Source of the DNA: Monoraphidium neglectum | Taxonomy: Eukaryota; Chlorophyta; Chlorophyceae; Sphaeropleales; Selenastraceae | Direction of reading: 5' to 3' | Assembly: GCF_000611645.1 (NCBI RefSeq) | Contig: NW_014013604.1 | Span: 29,379-63,163 of the forward strand | Length of the DNA: 33,785 nucleotides | Shown here: piece by piece, positions 1 to 11,875 of the stretch | Layout: each line of letters begins with the position of its first letter | How positions within the stretch are numbered: position 1 is the first letter of the stretch | The notes under the pieces: model-generated | What the model saw: the letters and a program-made list of their open reading frames with translations, nothing else | The model's database searches: none | Told to the model about the DNA's origin: nothing | Translations under genes and position numbers: made by a program

Positions 1-1
1 C

Positions 2-3000
2 GGCCGCTCCCTCGGGCGTGTCGCCAACGAGCACCGCACTCATCGCTTCTCGCTGCCCGCCGACGCGCTGCGCGGGAACGGCGACGGCCAGAATCAGCTG
101 TCCATTAAACTGAAGCCAGTCAAGTCTGAGGCGCAGAAGGACGCCGCTGCCTACGCCTATGCAGTGCCGTCGACGGCGCACTTTGGCTCGTTCGCGGAGC
201 ACAAGGGTTTCATCCGCAAGGCCGGCTCCGACTTTGGCTGGTGCGTGGCAGACTGACCAGTGCCTTGCGCTACCTTACAGCCGGCCGCCACGGCAAGCTT
301 CAATGCATGTCTGGCGCTACCCCGCCCTGGCCAGGGCGGCCTGCACCGCCACGCGCCACTTATGCGAGGCGACCATGTCGACGCACCTCGCCATCCCTGC
401 GAAATGGACTGCCCACGCAAACCCTTCCTTGCTGTTTGTCATGCAGGGATTGGGGCCCTGCTCTCGGCCCCGTCGGAATCCACGGCGCTGTTTATCTCAT
501 CTCCTCTGCCCCCGCCAGCTCTGATCCCGACGCGCGTCCCGTCGCCGCTGGGTCGGGCTCATACCTCCAGGCAACCCACCTCCGCCAGCTGCACCAGGGC
601 GCCGCCGGCCCCGTCCGCCTGACCGCGCACATGGTCGTAGCGCGGCCGGCCACCGGCGGCGACGACGCAGCCGCTCTGATCGTGCCTACGGGGTCGGCCA
701 GGCTTCAGATCCCCGAGCTTGGGGTTGACGTGTCGCAGCAGTTTTCAGGTGGTGATGGCGCGTTTGACCAGGGCGGCGCCTGCCGGCGCGTTGCGGGTGA
801 CAACGCTGGGGCCCGGGTTGAGTGCGACATCTTCCTGCAGGTGGGGTTGTAAAATTAGCGCGCGTCCATTGCATGTCGTCAGTACAATGCGAAAGCCGTG
901 GCCGCGATTTGCCCTTGTACTTGAGCATGAAATTTCACCAAAGTATCCACTTCCCTCAGGCAACTACAAGCAGCATATTCTCGTGCAAAGTCGACTGAGA
1001 CTTTGCTATCACCCTGAAGCAATCCTTTTGCCAAATGTTCTCCAGGTCGACATTCCCAAGAGCAACATCGAGCTGTGGTGGCCCGCTGGCCATGGGCCCC
1101 AGAAGCTGTACGACGCCGTCGCCACCTGGCACCCAGCCGGCGGCCTTGGCAGCTGCTCAGATGCGCACATCATCAACACCGACGACCCCGCCGGGATCGA
1201 GGACGCCAGCAGCCTCACCGTCACGGCTCAGGCAGAGGCTGCGCCGCTCGCGCTGCAGGCTTTTGGCTGCTCCGAGGCGAAGAGGCAGGTGGGGTTCCGG
1301 ACTGTTGAGCTGGTGACTGTCCCGCTGGCAGAGGCGGCCAAGGAGCTGGCACCTGGCACAAAGCCTGCGACTGGGGACGGAACTGAGGGTAAGCCACCGA
1401 GCGGGGTGGGGTGGGGGGTGGTTGAGCGCAACTGCGACGCGGCAAGTCCAGCTGTAGTGGACGTTGAGACACACGCCCCTGCATCGCCTCTGCTGCATGG
1501 GAATATGGTCCAGGGCACTGCTTTGCTGCATGCCTGAGATAAACGCTTGGCCTGCACCAGCATTGACATTGCTGACAACCCCATCCCCGTCTCCCTGCAA
1601 ACATGTTGAAACAATATAAAAACCTCACCACCCTGCAACTTACCGTTCACCGTTTGCAACCACCAACAAGGTCTGCAATAAGCATGACATTTGAATCCCC
1701 TGACATGGATCCACACACCTGGCATCCCTTTCCGTCACCTCCCCAGGCGAGAGCATGTACCTGCGCGTCAACGGCGTGCCCATCTTCCTCAAGGGCGCCA
1801 ACCTGATCCCCTTCCACGCCGTGCGCACACAAGTCACCCCTGAGATGATGATGAGCGTCCTCAAGTCGGCCACAGATGGTGAGTTGCATGCCCTGGGTCT
1901 GGCCAGGTGCTGCTCAACTGCGATGCGTGGACCTGTGACGTAATGCTAAGTGCGTTGTGACGACTCCATAGAAGCAAGATCGTTGTGGGGACCCTCGGTC
2001 GTGCGCGTTGCAAGCGTGCGGCAGCCTTGTTTGTTGTGCGTCAGGGGCTCCCTGGAGCTCCCACATCGCAAGTGCAACGCCCCCCCTTTGCGCCCCGCGC
2101 TCGCCACCCTGCGCAGCCCACTTCAACACGCTGCGCGTGTGGGGGGGCGGCATCTACCAGACCAATGCCTTCTACTCTGCCTGCGACAGGATGGGCCTGC
2201 TGCTCTGGCAGGAGGCAATGTTTGCGTGAGCACCACCAGCGGCAGACGATAGTTGCAGTCGGCGGCTTGCATAAGCCGGGTCAGCCAGCAGCACGCAAAA
2301 TTGATTACTGCAAGGGATATTTGCAAGAGATCCCAAACAGCGGTGCTAGATCCGGCAAAGGCCCTTTTTGCCACATGCATCTTCCCTCAAATGCTGCTTT
2401 TGCCGAGCAGCACCACAAAATTATGCCCAACCATCACTGATCCACCCCACCCATTCCGTCATCCATGTCCCTCTCAACCGGGCCGCTCAGGTGCGCCCTG
2501 TACCCGGCCGACCCCGAGTTCCTCTCTGACGTACGCCAGGAGATCCAGGAGCAGGTGCTGCGCATCGGCCACCACCCCTCCATCGCGCTGTGGGGAGGCA
2601 ACAATGAAAACGAGTGGTCCCTCACATGGTGCGCCCGTCACACGCTGCCAGGGCTCGCTCGGCTTGTCGACAACAATGGGTTATCAGTATACCTCCCATG
2701 GGGCAACCCTGTTGGGTGTCACTGAGCGCCTGCTAACAGCGGCGCGCCGTTTCACAGATGTGTATGCGATGTTTGCGCGCCCTCACTTTGATGCAAACCC
2801 TCCCAATTCCACAGGTACGACGAGTCATTGCAGAACCGCCAGTTCTACCAGAAGGATTACGTTAAGCTTTACTTCAACACCGTGGCGAGCGAGATTGTCA
2901 AGGTGTGTATCAACCTCCCAATGCACTATTGATTGCATGCCTGCAAGGGAAGGACAGCATGCACGGCTTGCTCCAGGATGCGTGTGGTGACGCCTCAGCA

Positions 3001-5830
3001 GCTGAGATGATTGGCATCTGACAAATGCACTTTACGCTCGCTCACCCGTTCTGCTCCCTGACGTGAAACACTCCCCTCTCGCCTCTCACCTTTGCAGCTT
3101 GACCCGGAGCGCCCCATTGTCGACTCTTCCCCCACCAACGGGCCCTTCTACACTGGTGCTACTGCAGAGGGGCAGCTGCCCACCAGCCTGAGCAAGGTTC
3201 TTGAGACCAAGCGCTGGGGCGACGCCAACGCGGCCAAGTGGGGAGACGGTGGGTAGCTCTACAGCAAGCACAGGCAGCTTTCGCGCGAGGGGCACAGCTG
3301 AGGGGATGTTGTGATCAGCGATTGTATTTGTAGAAGCCTGGATAGAGCTGATGTTGCTAAAAGTTCTACAGTGGATGTTGCATTGCATGCAGGATTCGCG
3401 TAGCACCACGGTCAAATTGTACAAGTGCGCTCCTCTATTTCCTTCCGCCAGCTTGCCGGTCGTTGCTCACCACCTGCACCCTCCTCAGGCCCACCTGTCC
3501 CCTGTGTCACCCCCGGCGCTGCGCCCCCTTGCCCCACGCACACACAGTGCACCACTATGACTACTGGCACGACTGCACGGCCCCCGGTCTGGTCCCCGCG
3601 GCCCGCATGATGTCGGAGTTTGGCTGGCAGAGCGAGGCCCCCTTTTTCTCAATGAAGGCCGTCACCCAGCCCGAGGACTGGGGCACCTGGTGCGGCTCCT
3701 TCATCGTAGTGCCTGCGCTTGCTGTTCCAACATCTTCGATTGCCCGCTCACGTTGCCAGCATCGCTGCACGATGAGAGCACGGTGGCATAGCTCTCGACT
3801 CTGTTGGTAAGCAAGTGTGCGGCGAGCCCTGTCACTGTCACAGCGTGCGAGGGCATCCGCCGATGGCTGTTTCAGGAGTGCCGGTCCACTCTGGCTGGAT
3901 TCGGCAGGGCCCCTGGTGCCAAGTACCGCCAGCGCTGGCAGGATCACGGCATTAAGATGAAGACCGACCAGATGGGCATCGTGTTTGGAGGCCTGCCCTC
4001 CCACAACTTTACGTCCGAGGTCGCCTCCACGCGCGCACAGCTCTACTCTGACTGGATCTACCTGGCCCAGGTGAGCTTGGCGGAAGGCGACCGGTCACTT
4101 TCTGCTGCGCAGGTCCTGATGGCAGGACCATCAGCACACGTTGGGCCAATGCATCCTCGCGCTCCTGCTAGTGTGCCCGGCCGCCACATTTTGCTGGCTT
4201 GCGCCCCTCCAGCAAGAGACTTGGGCCTAATGAATCTGGCGGTCATCGGTCCACCCACCCGTCCCCACTCACAATCTCGCACGCATGTAGCTGCGAGTAA
4301 ACTCCTGCCCATCAATCCCCTCTGCCCGCACCCCGCAGGTGTGGCAGACTGTGTGCTATGATCACACCATTTCTCTGGCGCGCCGCTCCATGCATGACCC
4401 GGCCAAGCTGTCCATGGGCACCCTCTATTGGCAGCTCAATGACGTTTGGCAGGTGCGGCTAGGGTGGGGGGTCTGTGATGTGAGTAGATTGGGTTTGCAC
4501 TGGTTACACACGAGCAGTGGCAAGCTGCTGTCTCAGCTTTCCACCCATGATAAAAGCCGCAGGCTTGTGACTGACTTGCCGCTGGCCACTCCAAACATGC
4601 AATCCACCTCCTGTTAGTACAAACACCAAACCACCACCATCACCGCCACCACCACCACCACCACCACCGCAGGGCCCCAGCTGGTCGAGCTTTGACTACA
4701 TGGGCCGCTGGAAGTACCTCCACCACGCGCTGGAGCGCACCTACGCGCCCCTGCAGCTGCAGGCCTTCGTGCGTCCCGAGGACGACACCGCCGCCGTACT
4801 CCTTGCGTACGACGAGGCCAAGCCCCTGCCAGGGACCGTCGCCGTGGATATCTACCTGCAGGCCCTCTCCGCCGGCGGCGCCGGCGCGAGCGGTGGCGAC
4901 GCGACCGCAGATGCGGCGCCGACGTGCCTTGGGGGCGCAGCGGCACGGGCAGGGTCGCGGCGGCTGGTGGGATCGTTTGAAATCGAGGCGGGAAGCCTGA
5001 TTGGCGCAGAGCCTGCCTGGAAGATGAGTATGGAGGAGCTGCTTGCCAAGTTGCCTGGCTGCAGCCGCACCAGCTGCTATCTGCGCGCCGTGGCGCGCGA
5101 GGTCGAGGGTGGTGCCAAGGAGGCTGGCAGGCGCGGCGGTGCCAAGGGGATGCTGCTTGGGGCTGCTGGCGAGGACAATGCGGGGCAGGTACAGGTGAGA
5201 CGTGTTTCTGGGCACAAGGGTGATGGCTTGGAGGTGGTAGGGGCACAAGGAGGGGGACAAGCCACCATATTAAAGGGCGGTTTCAGAAAACTTGAAGTTT
5301 GTCTCACCTGCACAATTGCCAATGCAGTGCTCACTTACTCTGCTGAGAGTGCAAGCTGCCTGACCAAGCAAGTGCAGAGTTTTTCTGAAGCGCTTGGGGT
5401 GTGCCCCTTTCCCTCGGCCCACATCAATTGGCTCACATTCAACTCTGTCCCTGTCCCAATCCTCGCGCTCATGCACTTTGTCAACAATGCACCCTTGCAG
5501 GAGGCCGTCGCGTTCTTCTCTAAGCTCAACGCACTCAACCTGCCAGAGGTCAGCGTGCGCCCCCACTCCTTCACACAAACTGGCCCCAAGACCGTCGACT
5601 TCAAGATCACAGCTTCTGGCGGCACCGCCGTCCACGCGTTTTGGGACGCCTCGCCCGTGGGCCGCTTCAGCATCAACGCCGTCCCGGCGCTGCAGCCGTG
5701 CAAGACGGTGGCGCTGCGGTTCGAGGCTGTCGAGGAGGTCAAGGCGTCGGATCTGGCTGACAGCCTGACAGTGTGGACGATGAATGGCGCGCTGCAGGGC
5801 AAGCAGCGGCCGGCGCTGGGTGCAATCTGA
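2..5830 (+). CDS. Beta-mannosidase, glycoside hydrolase family 2, MANBA type (5' partial)
   Basis: It should cleave terminal beta-1,4-linked mannose from the non-reducing end of N-glycan or mannan fragments (EC 3.2.1.25), probably in a vacuole, lysosome-like compartment or wall space. Exons: 2-240, 447-840, 1046-1388, 1747-1878, 2117-2225, 2491-2628, 2815-2902, 3098-3248, 3548-3689, 3908-4070, 4339-4452, 4673-5194, 5501-5830. All 13 join in phase and give 954 residues plus stop. In order one sees the sugar-binding-domain end (SDFGWDWGP), the barrel entry (NGVPIFLKGANLIP), LRVWGGGIYQ, the acid/base motif WGGNNENE (fragment residues 440-447), the nucleophile motif SEFGWQS (Glu555), TLYWQLNDVWQ, and a C-terminal beta domain ending at TGA. 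Human MANBA is 879 residues, so the missing start plus algal insertions fit. Both catalytic motifs match MANBA better than the plant endo-beta-mannosidases as I recall them. Splice sites were placed by eye from family alignment and phase; the family call is firm. Confidence 0.93.
4629..4669 (+). repeat. CCA trinucleotide tract at a 3' splice site
   Basis: An imperfect (CCA)n run fills the last 40 bases of the mannosidase intron before the exon at 4673, where a pyrimidine tract would normally lie. It is intronic, although it could encode a short His or Pro run if retained. Confidence 0.85.
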
Positions 5831-6625
5831 GCGAGGCGTGGCGGCCTCCCGCGGGCTGCTTGGAATGTGCCCCCTTGATCATCCAGGACGACACGCATCC
5901 GCTCAACGAATAGAACCCACAAGTACTGACTACGTGCGGCACCCCAAGACCTCATTTTCAGGTCATCTATCTCATCACATCTGAGACAAGCCAATGCACC
6001 AGGAATAGATGCAACAGCAGTATGGGCGGCAATGATCAGGCGTTGGAGCTGGCTATGTGGGCTTGAGTTGAGGCAAGGCAACATGCAGCGACCCCAGCAC
6101 TGGTTAGCAAAGGCTGGGGGCAGCCACACTTGATGGGTGCCACTTGAGACCACTCAGATTTATCAGCAGCTTTCATGATTTGTTGGCATTACTAACACTA
6201 ACCTATTCATGGCAATTAGCAGCACCTCGTTGCTCGATCTGTGATTGGCACGGCCACTTTCAAGGGTCTAGCCACGAGGGCTCAAACCCCAGAAACAATG
6301 TGTGGAGGGGATTTCCAGGTGGCCCAAAGGATCAAGACAGACTGTGACTGGCTGCAGCTACGGGCATCAGCTACGCAGCTACGGACGCGCCTTGTGCGTT
6401 GATGTGCTTGCCCATTAACCGCATTTTGCTGCATTTGTGTGTTTCCTTCAGGTCGTGGCCGAAGCGTCTTCGCGGTGGGGATGTCTGTTTTACAACTGAT
6501 TCTCTGCATGAGAACTGGAAATTTCGAGTACCTGAGCACACGTGCGAACGCAGCCACAGTGGTGCACGCTTTTTGACACACTGGTGCGGTCAAGGCTGGG
6601 TACCATACCCTGATGAGCAGTCAAC

Positions 6626-6675
6626 TGTAAGCCATCTCGACAGCTGGCTCAAACCACATGCAGGCTGTGATGTAA
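6626..6675 (+). terminator. Candidate polyadenylation signals (TGTAA, two copies)
   Basis: TGTAA at 6626-6630 and again at 6671-6675, about 800 bases after the mannosidase stop. TGTAA is the common poly(A) signal in green algae. No nearer copy was seen after 5830. The 3' UTR implied is long but possible. Confidence 0.35.
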
Positions 6676-6829
6676 ATATTCCCAAAATGAACGCATTAAT
6701 GAGTAGATGACAGACTCCGTGTACGGGCGTATTCACAAAGCGCCTGTGCATTGCACGATCTGGTCACACGGTATGATCGGACTTGTCGCTTGGTGCCTGT
6801 TTTATTTGATCGCGTCACCACACTGCGTT

Positions 6830-6837
6830 CATAAAAG
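6830..6837 (+). promoter_or_regulatory. TATA-like element upstream of the aldo/keto reductase
   Basis: CATAAAAG lies about 160 bases before the start codon, in an AT-richer patch. It is the only TATA-like string I noticed close upstream. The transcription start is unknown. Confidence 0.3.
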
Positions 6838-6994
6838 TCTTTCACATTCTCTTGGTCATATTCGTGTCCTGATCGTGACACCATTTTTTGCAAGATCCAC
6901 AGATTGCGCCATCACATTGAGAGTGCGGCTCGCTCATTCAGCAAAGATCCACAGAGGCAGCCTGCGTGCAATTGAACTGGGGCGCAGCACACTC

Positions 6995-9900
6995 ATGGCG
7001 CCCGACCAGGCCAGCACACCTGAGGCCACGGTGCCAGGCCCAGCACTGCGCATCAAGCCACTGGGCGGCTCGACCCTGGAGGTTCCCATTGTGTGCCTTG
7101 GGACGGTGAGCGCCTAGGATGCGAGCAAGCCTTTGAATCATGCAAATCGAAACAGTCTTCGCCGCAGCTGGCTGCGGGCCTGCTGCAACAGCACTGCCAG
7201 CTCGCGAAGCCTTGCCTCCTGCTGTGCTGCGCCGCGCGCAGATGACCTTCGGCAAGCAAAACTCGGAAGAGGTGCGCCGCATGGCGACTCTTGCACATCC
7301 CGCCGTTCCATGGGCGGCTCTGGCAGCGCGCATGGCGGCATCGGTGTCAGCCGAACGGGGCGCAGCCGCAGCCGTGGGGCTGTGTGTGCCTGGCAATTTG
7401 TTGCTCGTCCGCTTGCTCTTGCCTGTTTTTGGAGCCCCCGCCTGCAAGTTCTGCCAGGCATAGGCTGGCACGCCTACGACGTATGAAGTCAAAACGCTGG
7501 GTGCTATCAACATGCGCCGCCCTCTGCTCCCTCCCAAACCCTGATCAACAGGAGTCCTTTGCCCTCCTGGACTATGCCTTTGAGCGGGGCGTCAACTTCC
7601 TCGACACCGCTGAGCTGTGAGTTGGGAAGCTGCCGAGAAGCCGCACAAGGCCGGTTCCGCAGCGGCGTCCCGCGATCTTTCGAGGGCGACAAGCTGTGAG
7701 GGCTTTTGCATGTGCATGGCGCTGCGGCTGATCGTGCCTCCAAGGGCCCGCAAGCCCTTCAATCTTGCAGCAGCTCATCCATCGGTCCCTCCCCCCAGCT
7801 GCTTGCCCCCCTTCAGGCCTTCGCCTCAACCCCTCAGCCTCGACATGCCGATTTTGTTACAGGTACCCCGTTCCCCCGAGCCCAGCGACATCTGCTGACA
7901 CCGAGCGCATCATCGGGCGCTGGATGAAAGCCCGCAGCATCCCCCGCGACAAGGTGCAACACAGGGCGCCTGCACGGGCGCTGGGATGGGCGTGGACATG
8001 GGGTCCCCTCTCTTGGTTGACAGCCAGGCGCAGGGATTAGTTAGGGCCTGTCAGCCCAACTGTTGATGGCTGTGGGATTGGGTACGAGCGCCTGCCTGGC
8101 TGGTGAAGGTTTGGAGTGACAGACCGAGCGACCAGGGTGGGGGTGCTTCCTGTCGGCGTGCCCGCACGCCCTGCGCACAGCAGCATTCCTGCTGCTGGGG
8201 TGTCACGCGTCATCAAGCTGGCTGAGCAAAACTTGCGTGGGCCTGCACATAAGGAAACGGATCCACTTTTTGCTCTGCTTCATCCGTAATGCATCTGAGA
8301 GCCCACATTCATCCTCACTTTGCAAACAACCCTGCTTCTCCAGATCATAATCACTACCAAGGTGGCTGGGGAAATCCCTGGCCTGGACAGAAGCTTCATT
8401 GTAGCCGCCAGGTCAGTCAAATAGGAACGCGCACTTGTGGGGATGAGCGTGGCACATCAGGGATGCTGCTGGCGAAGGCATGAAGCCTGCCCCAACGCCA
8501 TACGGCGCCGGATTCTTCCCGCTGGCAAACAGCATGGTGCACCGCCAAACGCGGCAGCAGCTGCAGTCTGAGGCGCCTGCAACCCAATCGTTACATCATG
8601 ATGCATGCGCGACGCAGGAGCGAAACCCCAGCTGAGGCTGCGTCACAGCCGCAGCCCAAGCTGCGTGCCGCGGAGATCCGCGATGCGTGCGAGGCGAGCC
8701 TGAGGCGGCTGCAGACAGACTATATCGACATATACCTCATCCACTGGTGAGATGCAGTGCTGTGTTCTGGGGTCGTGGCCTAGGACCGGCCAGTGCGTGC
8801 GTGGATTGCCTGCAGCCCTTGCTGGTGTAGGCGTTTGGACAGAGGCCGCCTGTGTGCTGGCAATGGTATCCAGGCGTCAGGCATGCTGCATGCACCTGAG
8901 TGGCACGTCAGCGCGTGCTGTAATGGCCGTCAAAGTGCCTGCACACTTCCGTGTCGCCGCCTGACCACTCGGCACTCCTCGATGCCCCCAGGCCCGCGCG
9001 CTACGCGCCGTGCTTTGGCAAGCGGCGCTACCGGCCGGAGTTGGAGCGCGAGTCCCCCTCAGTGGAGGAGCAGGTGGAGGCCATAGGGCAGCTCATCCAG
9101 GTGCGGCTTGATCCTGTTAGCAGGGAAGATGGCGGCCGGGGCGAGCAGTGGGGGATTGTGAAGCGGCGATGTGCATGGCAAGCGATGCAAAGGAAGTGCG
9201 GCGGGCCTGGCAGCCAGCGGTCTGCGGGCGAGGCACGGGGGCGAGCGATGCAGATGTCTCGTAGGTCCCCCTGCCTGCCTGCCTGCTTGCGTGCCAGCTC
9301 GCGTGTTGGAACCAAAGCGTAGGTGCATTGGCCTGTCATGCTGCCCTCGCAAACCGCCTGAGCGAGTGGTGCTGGCGCCAGTACGGACCCAGGGTGTCGG
9401 CTCTGCTGCCATGCAAGTGCCGTCAGCGCAACCCTCGCATTCCTGCGACGGCCGCACTGCCTCATGTGCGCGGCCAAGTGCAGGAGGGCAAGATCAAGGA
9501 GTGGGGGGTCTCCAACGAGACGACGTTTGGGGTGTGCACCATCTGCGAGGCGGCCAGGAAGCTCGGGGTCAAGCCGCCCGTCGCCATCCAGAACGACGGT
9601 GCGTCGGGCCTGCGCATGCTGTTCCACAAGCGCATGCGCAAAATGTGCTTCGCTTTGCACGCATGGCCCTCTTGCCTGCCTTGCTGCAATCTCGTTTAGT
9701 GTGGGCCCTTTTCGGGCAAGCAATGCAATCGGCCCCCTTCTCACCCTCACTCCCGCACACTGCACATGCAGTGAGCCTGGTGCTGCGGTCGTACGAGGGC
9801 GAGCTGGCAGAGGCCTGCGCGCCGCGCAACAACAACATAGGGTGGGCAGCGGACAGCCGCCTGCTGCTCCGCATCTTGAGACAGACGGGCGCCGGCCGGC

Positions 9901-11875
9901 TCATGTTTCACCCTTGCACTTTGCGTTTATGACTGCTTGAGCTTCTGGTCTGTGCTGCAAGCTAGGCTTGGCATTCAACCAATAGCACCACAGTCCGCGG
10001 CCTGCTTTTAACCAGGTGGGGACAAAAGGTCAAAATTTTTAATATCCCCACCCTCATGCGGCCAATCCAATTACTGCTGCCCCGATCAATCCCCCCCCAC
10101 ACACCTCAGCCTGCTGGCGTACGGCTGCCTGGCGGGCGGCACCCTGACCGGCAAATACCGCGGCGGCGTGCGCCCGGAGAAGAGCCGGCACACAATTTTC
10201 CCAGGTGAGCCGGCCGGAGGGGTGCACGTGGTGGTGATTCGCCCCATTTGTGGGTGTGCGGTGAGGTTGGGCTGACGTCGAATCTGGACAGGCAGGGACT
10301 GCCCATCATCTGTTGCGCAAACGCCGCTGCCTTTCCTGGCTTGGACCCCGCTGCATCAGGGTGTCCACATTGCAGCGCTCAAGCGTGTGCTGCCCTGACC
10401 AACTTTGACCCTGTCCATGGTTGTGAGTCCCTTTATCCTACCGTCCTGTGACCTTGACCGCAACCCCCCATTTTCTCACCTCCAAGGCTTCCAGCCGCGC
10501 TACCTCTCTGACCGGGTGGCGGCGGCGACCGAGCGCTACGCTGAGCTGGCGGAGTCGAAGGGCCTCACGCCGACGCAGCTCGCGCTGTCGTGGGCTGCGA
10601 CGCGCTGGTGCGCGGCCGCGATGAGAGGCGACGGAGCGCACCGCGCGCCGACTAAGCTCGTACCGCGGGCGCGGTCTGCTGATACAGTAGTGTTTGCGGC
10701 TAGCCTGGCGCGAATCCGCAAGACTCGCAGGCCCTGGAGCGCCGAAATGGCACAAAATTCCGCCCTAAGGGTCACCATGACGCACCCATGTTTGACGCGN
10801 NNNNNNNNNNNNNNNNNNNNNNNNNNNNNNNNNNNNNNNNNNNNNNNNNNNNNNNNNNNNNNNNNNNNNNNNNNNNNNNNNNNNNNNNNNNNNNNNNNNN
10901 NNNNNNNNNNNNNNNNNNNNNNNNNNNNNNNNNNNNNNNNNNNNNNNNNNNNNNNNNNNNNNNNNNNNNNNNNNNNNNNNNNNNNNNNNNNNNNNNNNNN
11001 NNNNNNNNNNNNNNNNNNNNNNNNNNNNNNNNNNNNNNNNNNNNNNNNNNNNNNNNNNNNNNNNNNNNNNNNNNNNNNNNNNNNNNNNNNNNNNNNNNNN
11101 NNNNNNNNNNNNNNNNNNNNNNNNNNNNNNNNNNNNNNNNNNNNNNNNNNNNNNNNNNNNNNNNNNNNNNNNNNNNNNNNNNNNNNNNNNNNNNNNNNNN
11201 NNNNNNNNNNNNNNNNNNNNNNNNNNNNNNNNNNNNNNNNNNNNNNNNNNNNNNNNNNNNNNNNNNNNNNNNNNNNNNNNNNNNNNNNNNNNNNNNNNNN
11301 NNNNNNNNNNNNNNNNNNNNNNNNNNNNNNNNNNNNNNNNNNNNNNNNNNNNNNNNNNNNNNNNNNNNNNNNNNNNNNNNNNNNNNNNNNNNNNNNNNNN
11401 NNNNNNNNNNNNNNNNNNNNNNNNNNNNNNNNNNNNNNNNNNNNNNNNNNNNNNNNNNNNNNNNNNNNNNNNNNNNNNNNNNNNNNNNNNNNNNNNNNNN
11501 NNNNNNNNNNNNNNNNNNNNNNNNNNNNNNNNNNNNNNNNNNNNNNNNNNNNNNNNNNNNNNNNNNNNNNNNNNNNNNNNNNNNNNNNNNNNNNNNNNNN
11601 NNNNNNNNNNNNNNNNNNNNNNNNNNNNNNNNNNNNNNNNNNNNNNNNNNNNNNNNCGGCAGCCCCCACCCACCCCATCCGCACGCCTCCATGCACCTCG
11701 GACCCGCCTCCACCCTGAACCCTGAAGGTACATGGCGTCTGTCATTATCGGCGGCACCACCGTGCAGCAGCTCAAGGACAACATTGACGCCTGCTGCCTG
11801 GCACTGGACCCGGAGGTCGAGGCGGCGGTGGACGAGCTGTACCTCACTTTCGGCGACGCCAACCTCACAGACTGA
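6995..11875 (+). CDS. NADP(H)-dependent aldo/keto reductase, Tas-like
   Basis: It belongs to the aldo/keto reductase superfamily, which reduces carbonyls on a TIM barrel using NADP(H). Exons: 6995-7105, 7242-7271, 7552-7616, 7863-7953, 8344-8411, 8618-8746, 8992-9100, 9484-9598, 9772-9841, 10110-10204, 10487-10607, 11728-11875. Every junction keeps phase, giving 383 residues. The catalytic tetrad is visible: Asp65 and Tyr70 (FLDTAELY), Lys105 (ITTKVAG) and His164 (YLIHW). Other family marks are KEWGVSNET, VAIQND, LLAYGCLAGGTLTGKY and IIGGTTVQQLKDN. The order and the long loop after YLIHW resemble E. coli Tas and its plant homologues. I chose the Met at 6995 because the barrel begins soon after it (LGGSTLEVPIVCLGT); the frame stays open upstream, so an earlier start is possible. 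The physiological substrate cannot be told. The last intron contains the N gap, but the exon after it continues in the correct phase, so no exon need be lost. Confidence 0.93.
10800..11656. other. Assembly gap (N run, 857 bases)
   Basis: A run of N inside the last intron of the aldo/keto reductase. The flanking exons (ending 10607 and starting 11728) are phase-compatible and contiguous in the family alignment. The gap therefore probably hides intron sequence, perhaps a repeat. Confidence 0.99.

Larger units (their letters stand above)
5831..6994. other. Intergenic region between mannosidase and aldo/keto reductase (tandem genes)
   Basis: No gene is supported here. The first 800 bases probably include the mannosidase 3' UTR. 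TGTAA, the usual green-algal polyadenylation motif, occurs at 6626-6630 and 6671-6675. A relatively AT-rich patch (about 6660-6900) precedes the reductase and probably holds its promoter. The short ORFs here look like chance ORFs with no family resemblance. Confidence 0.6.
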
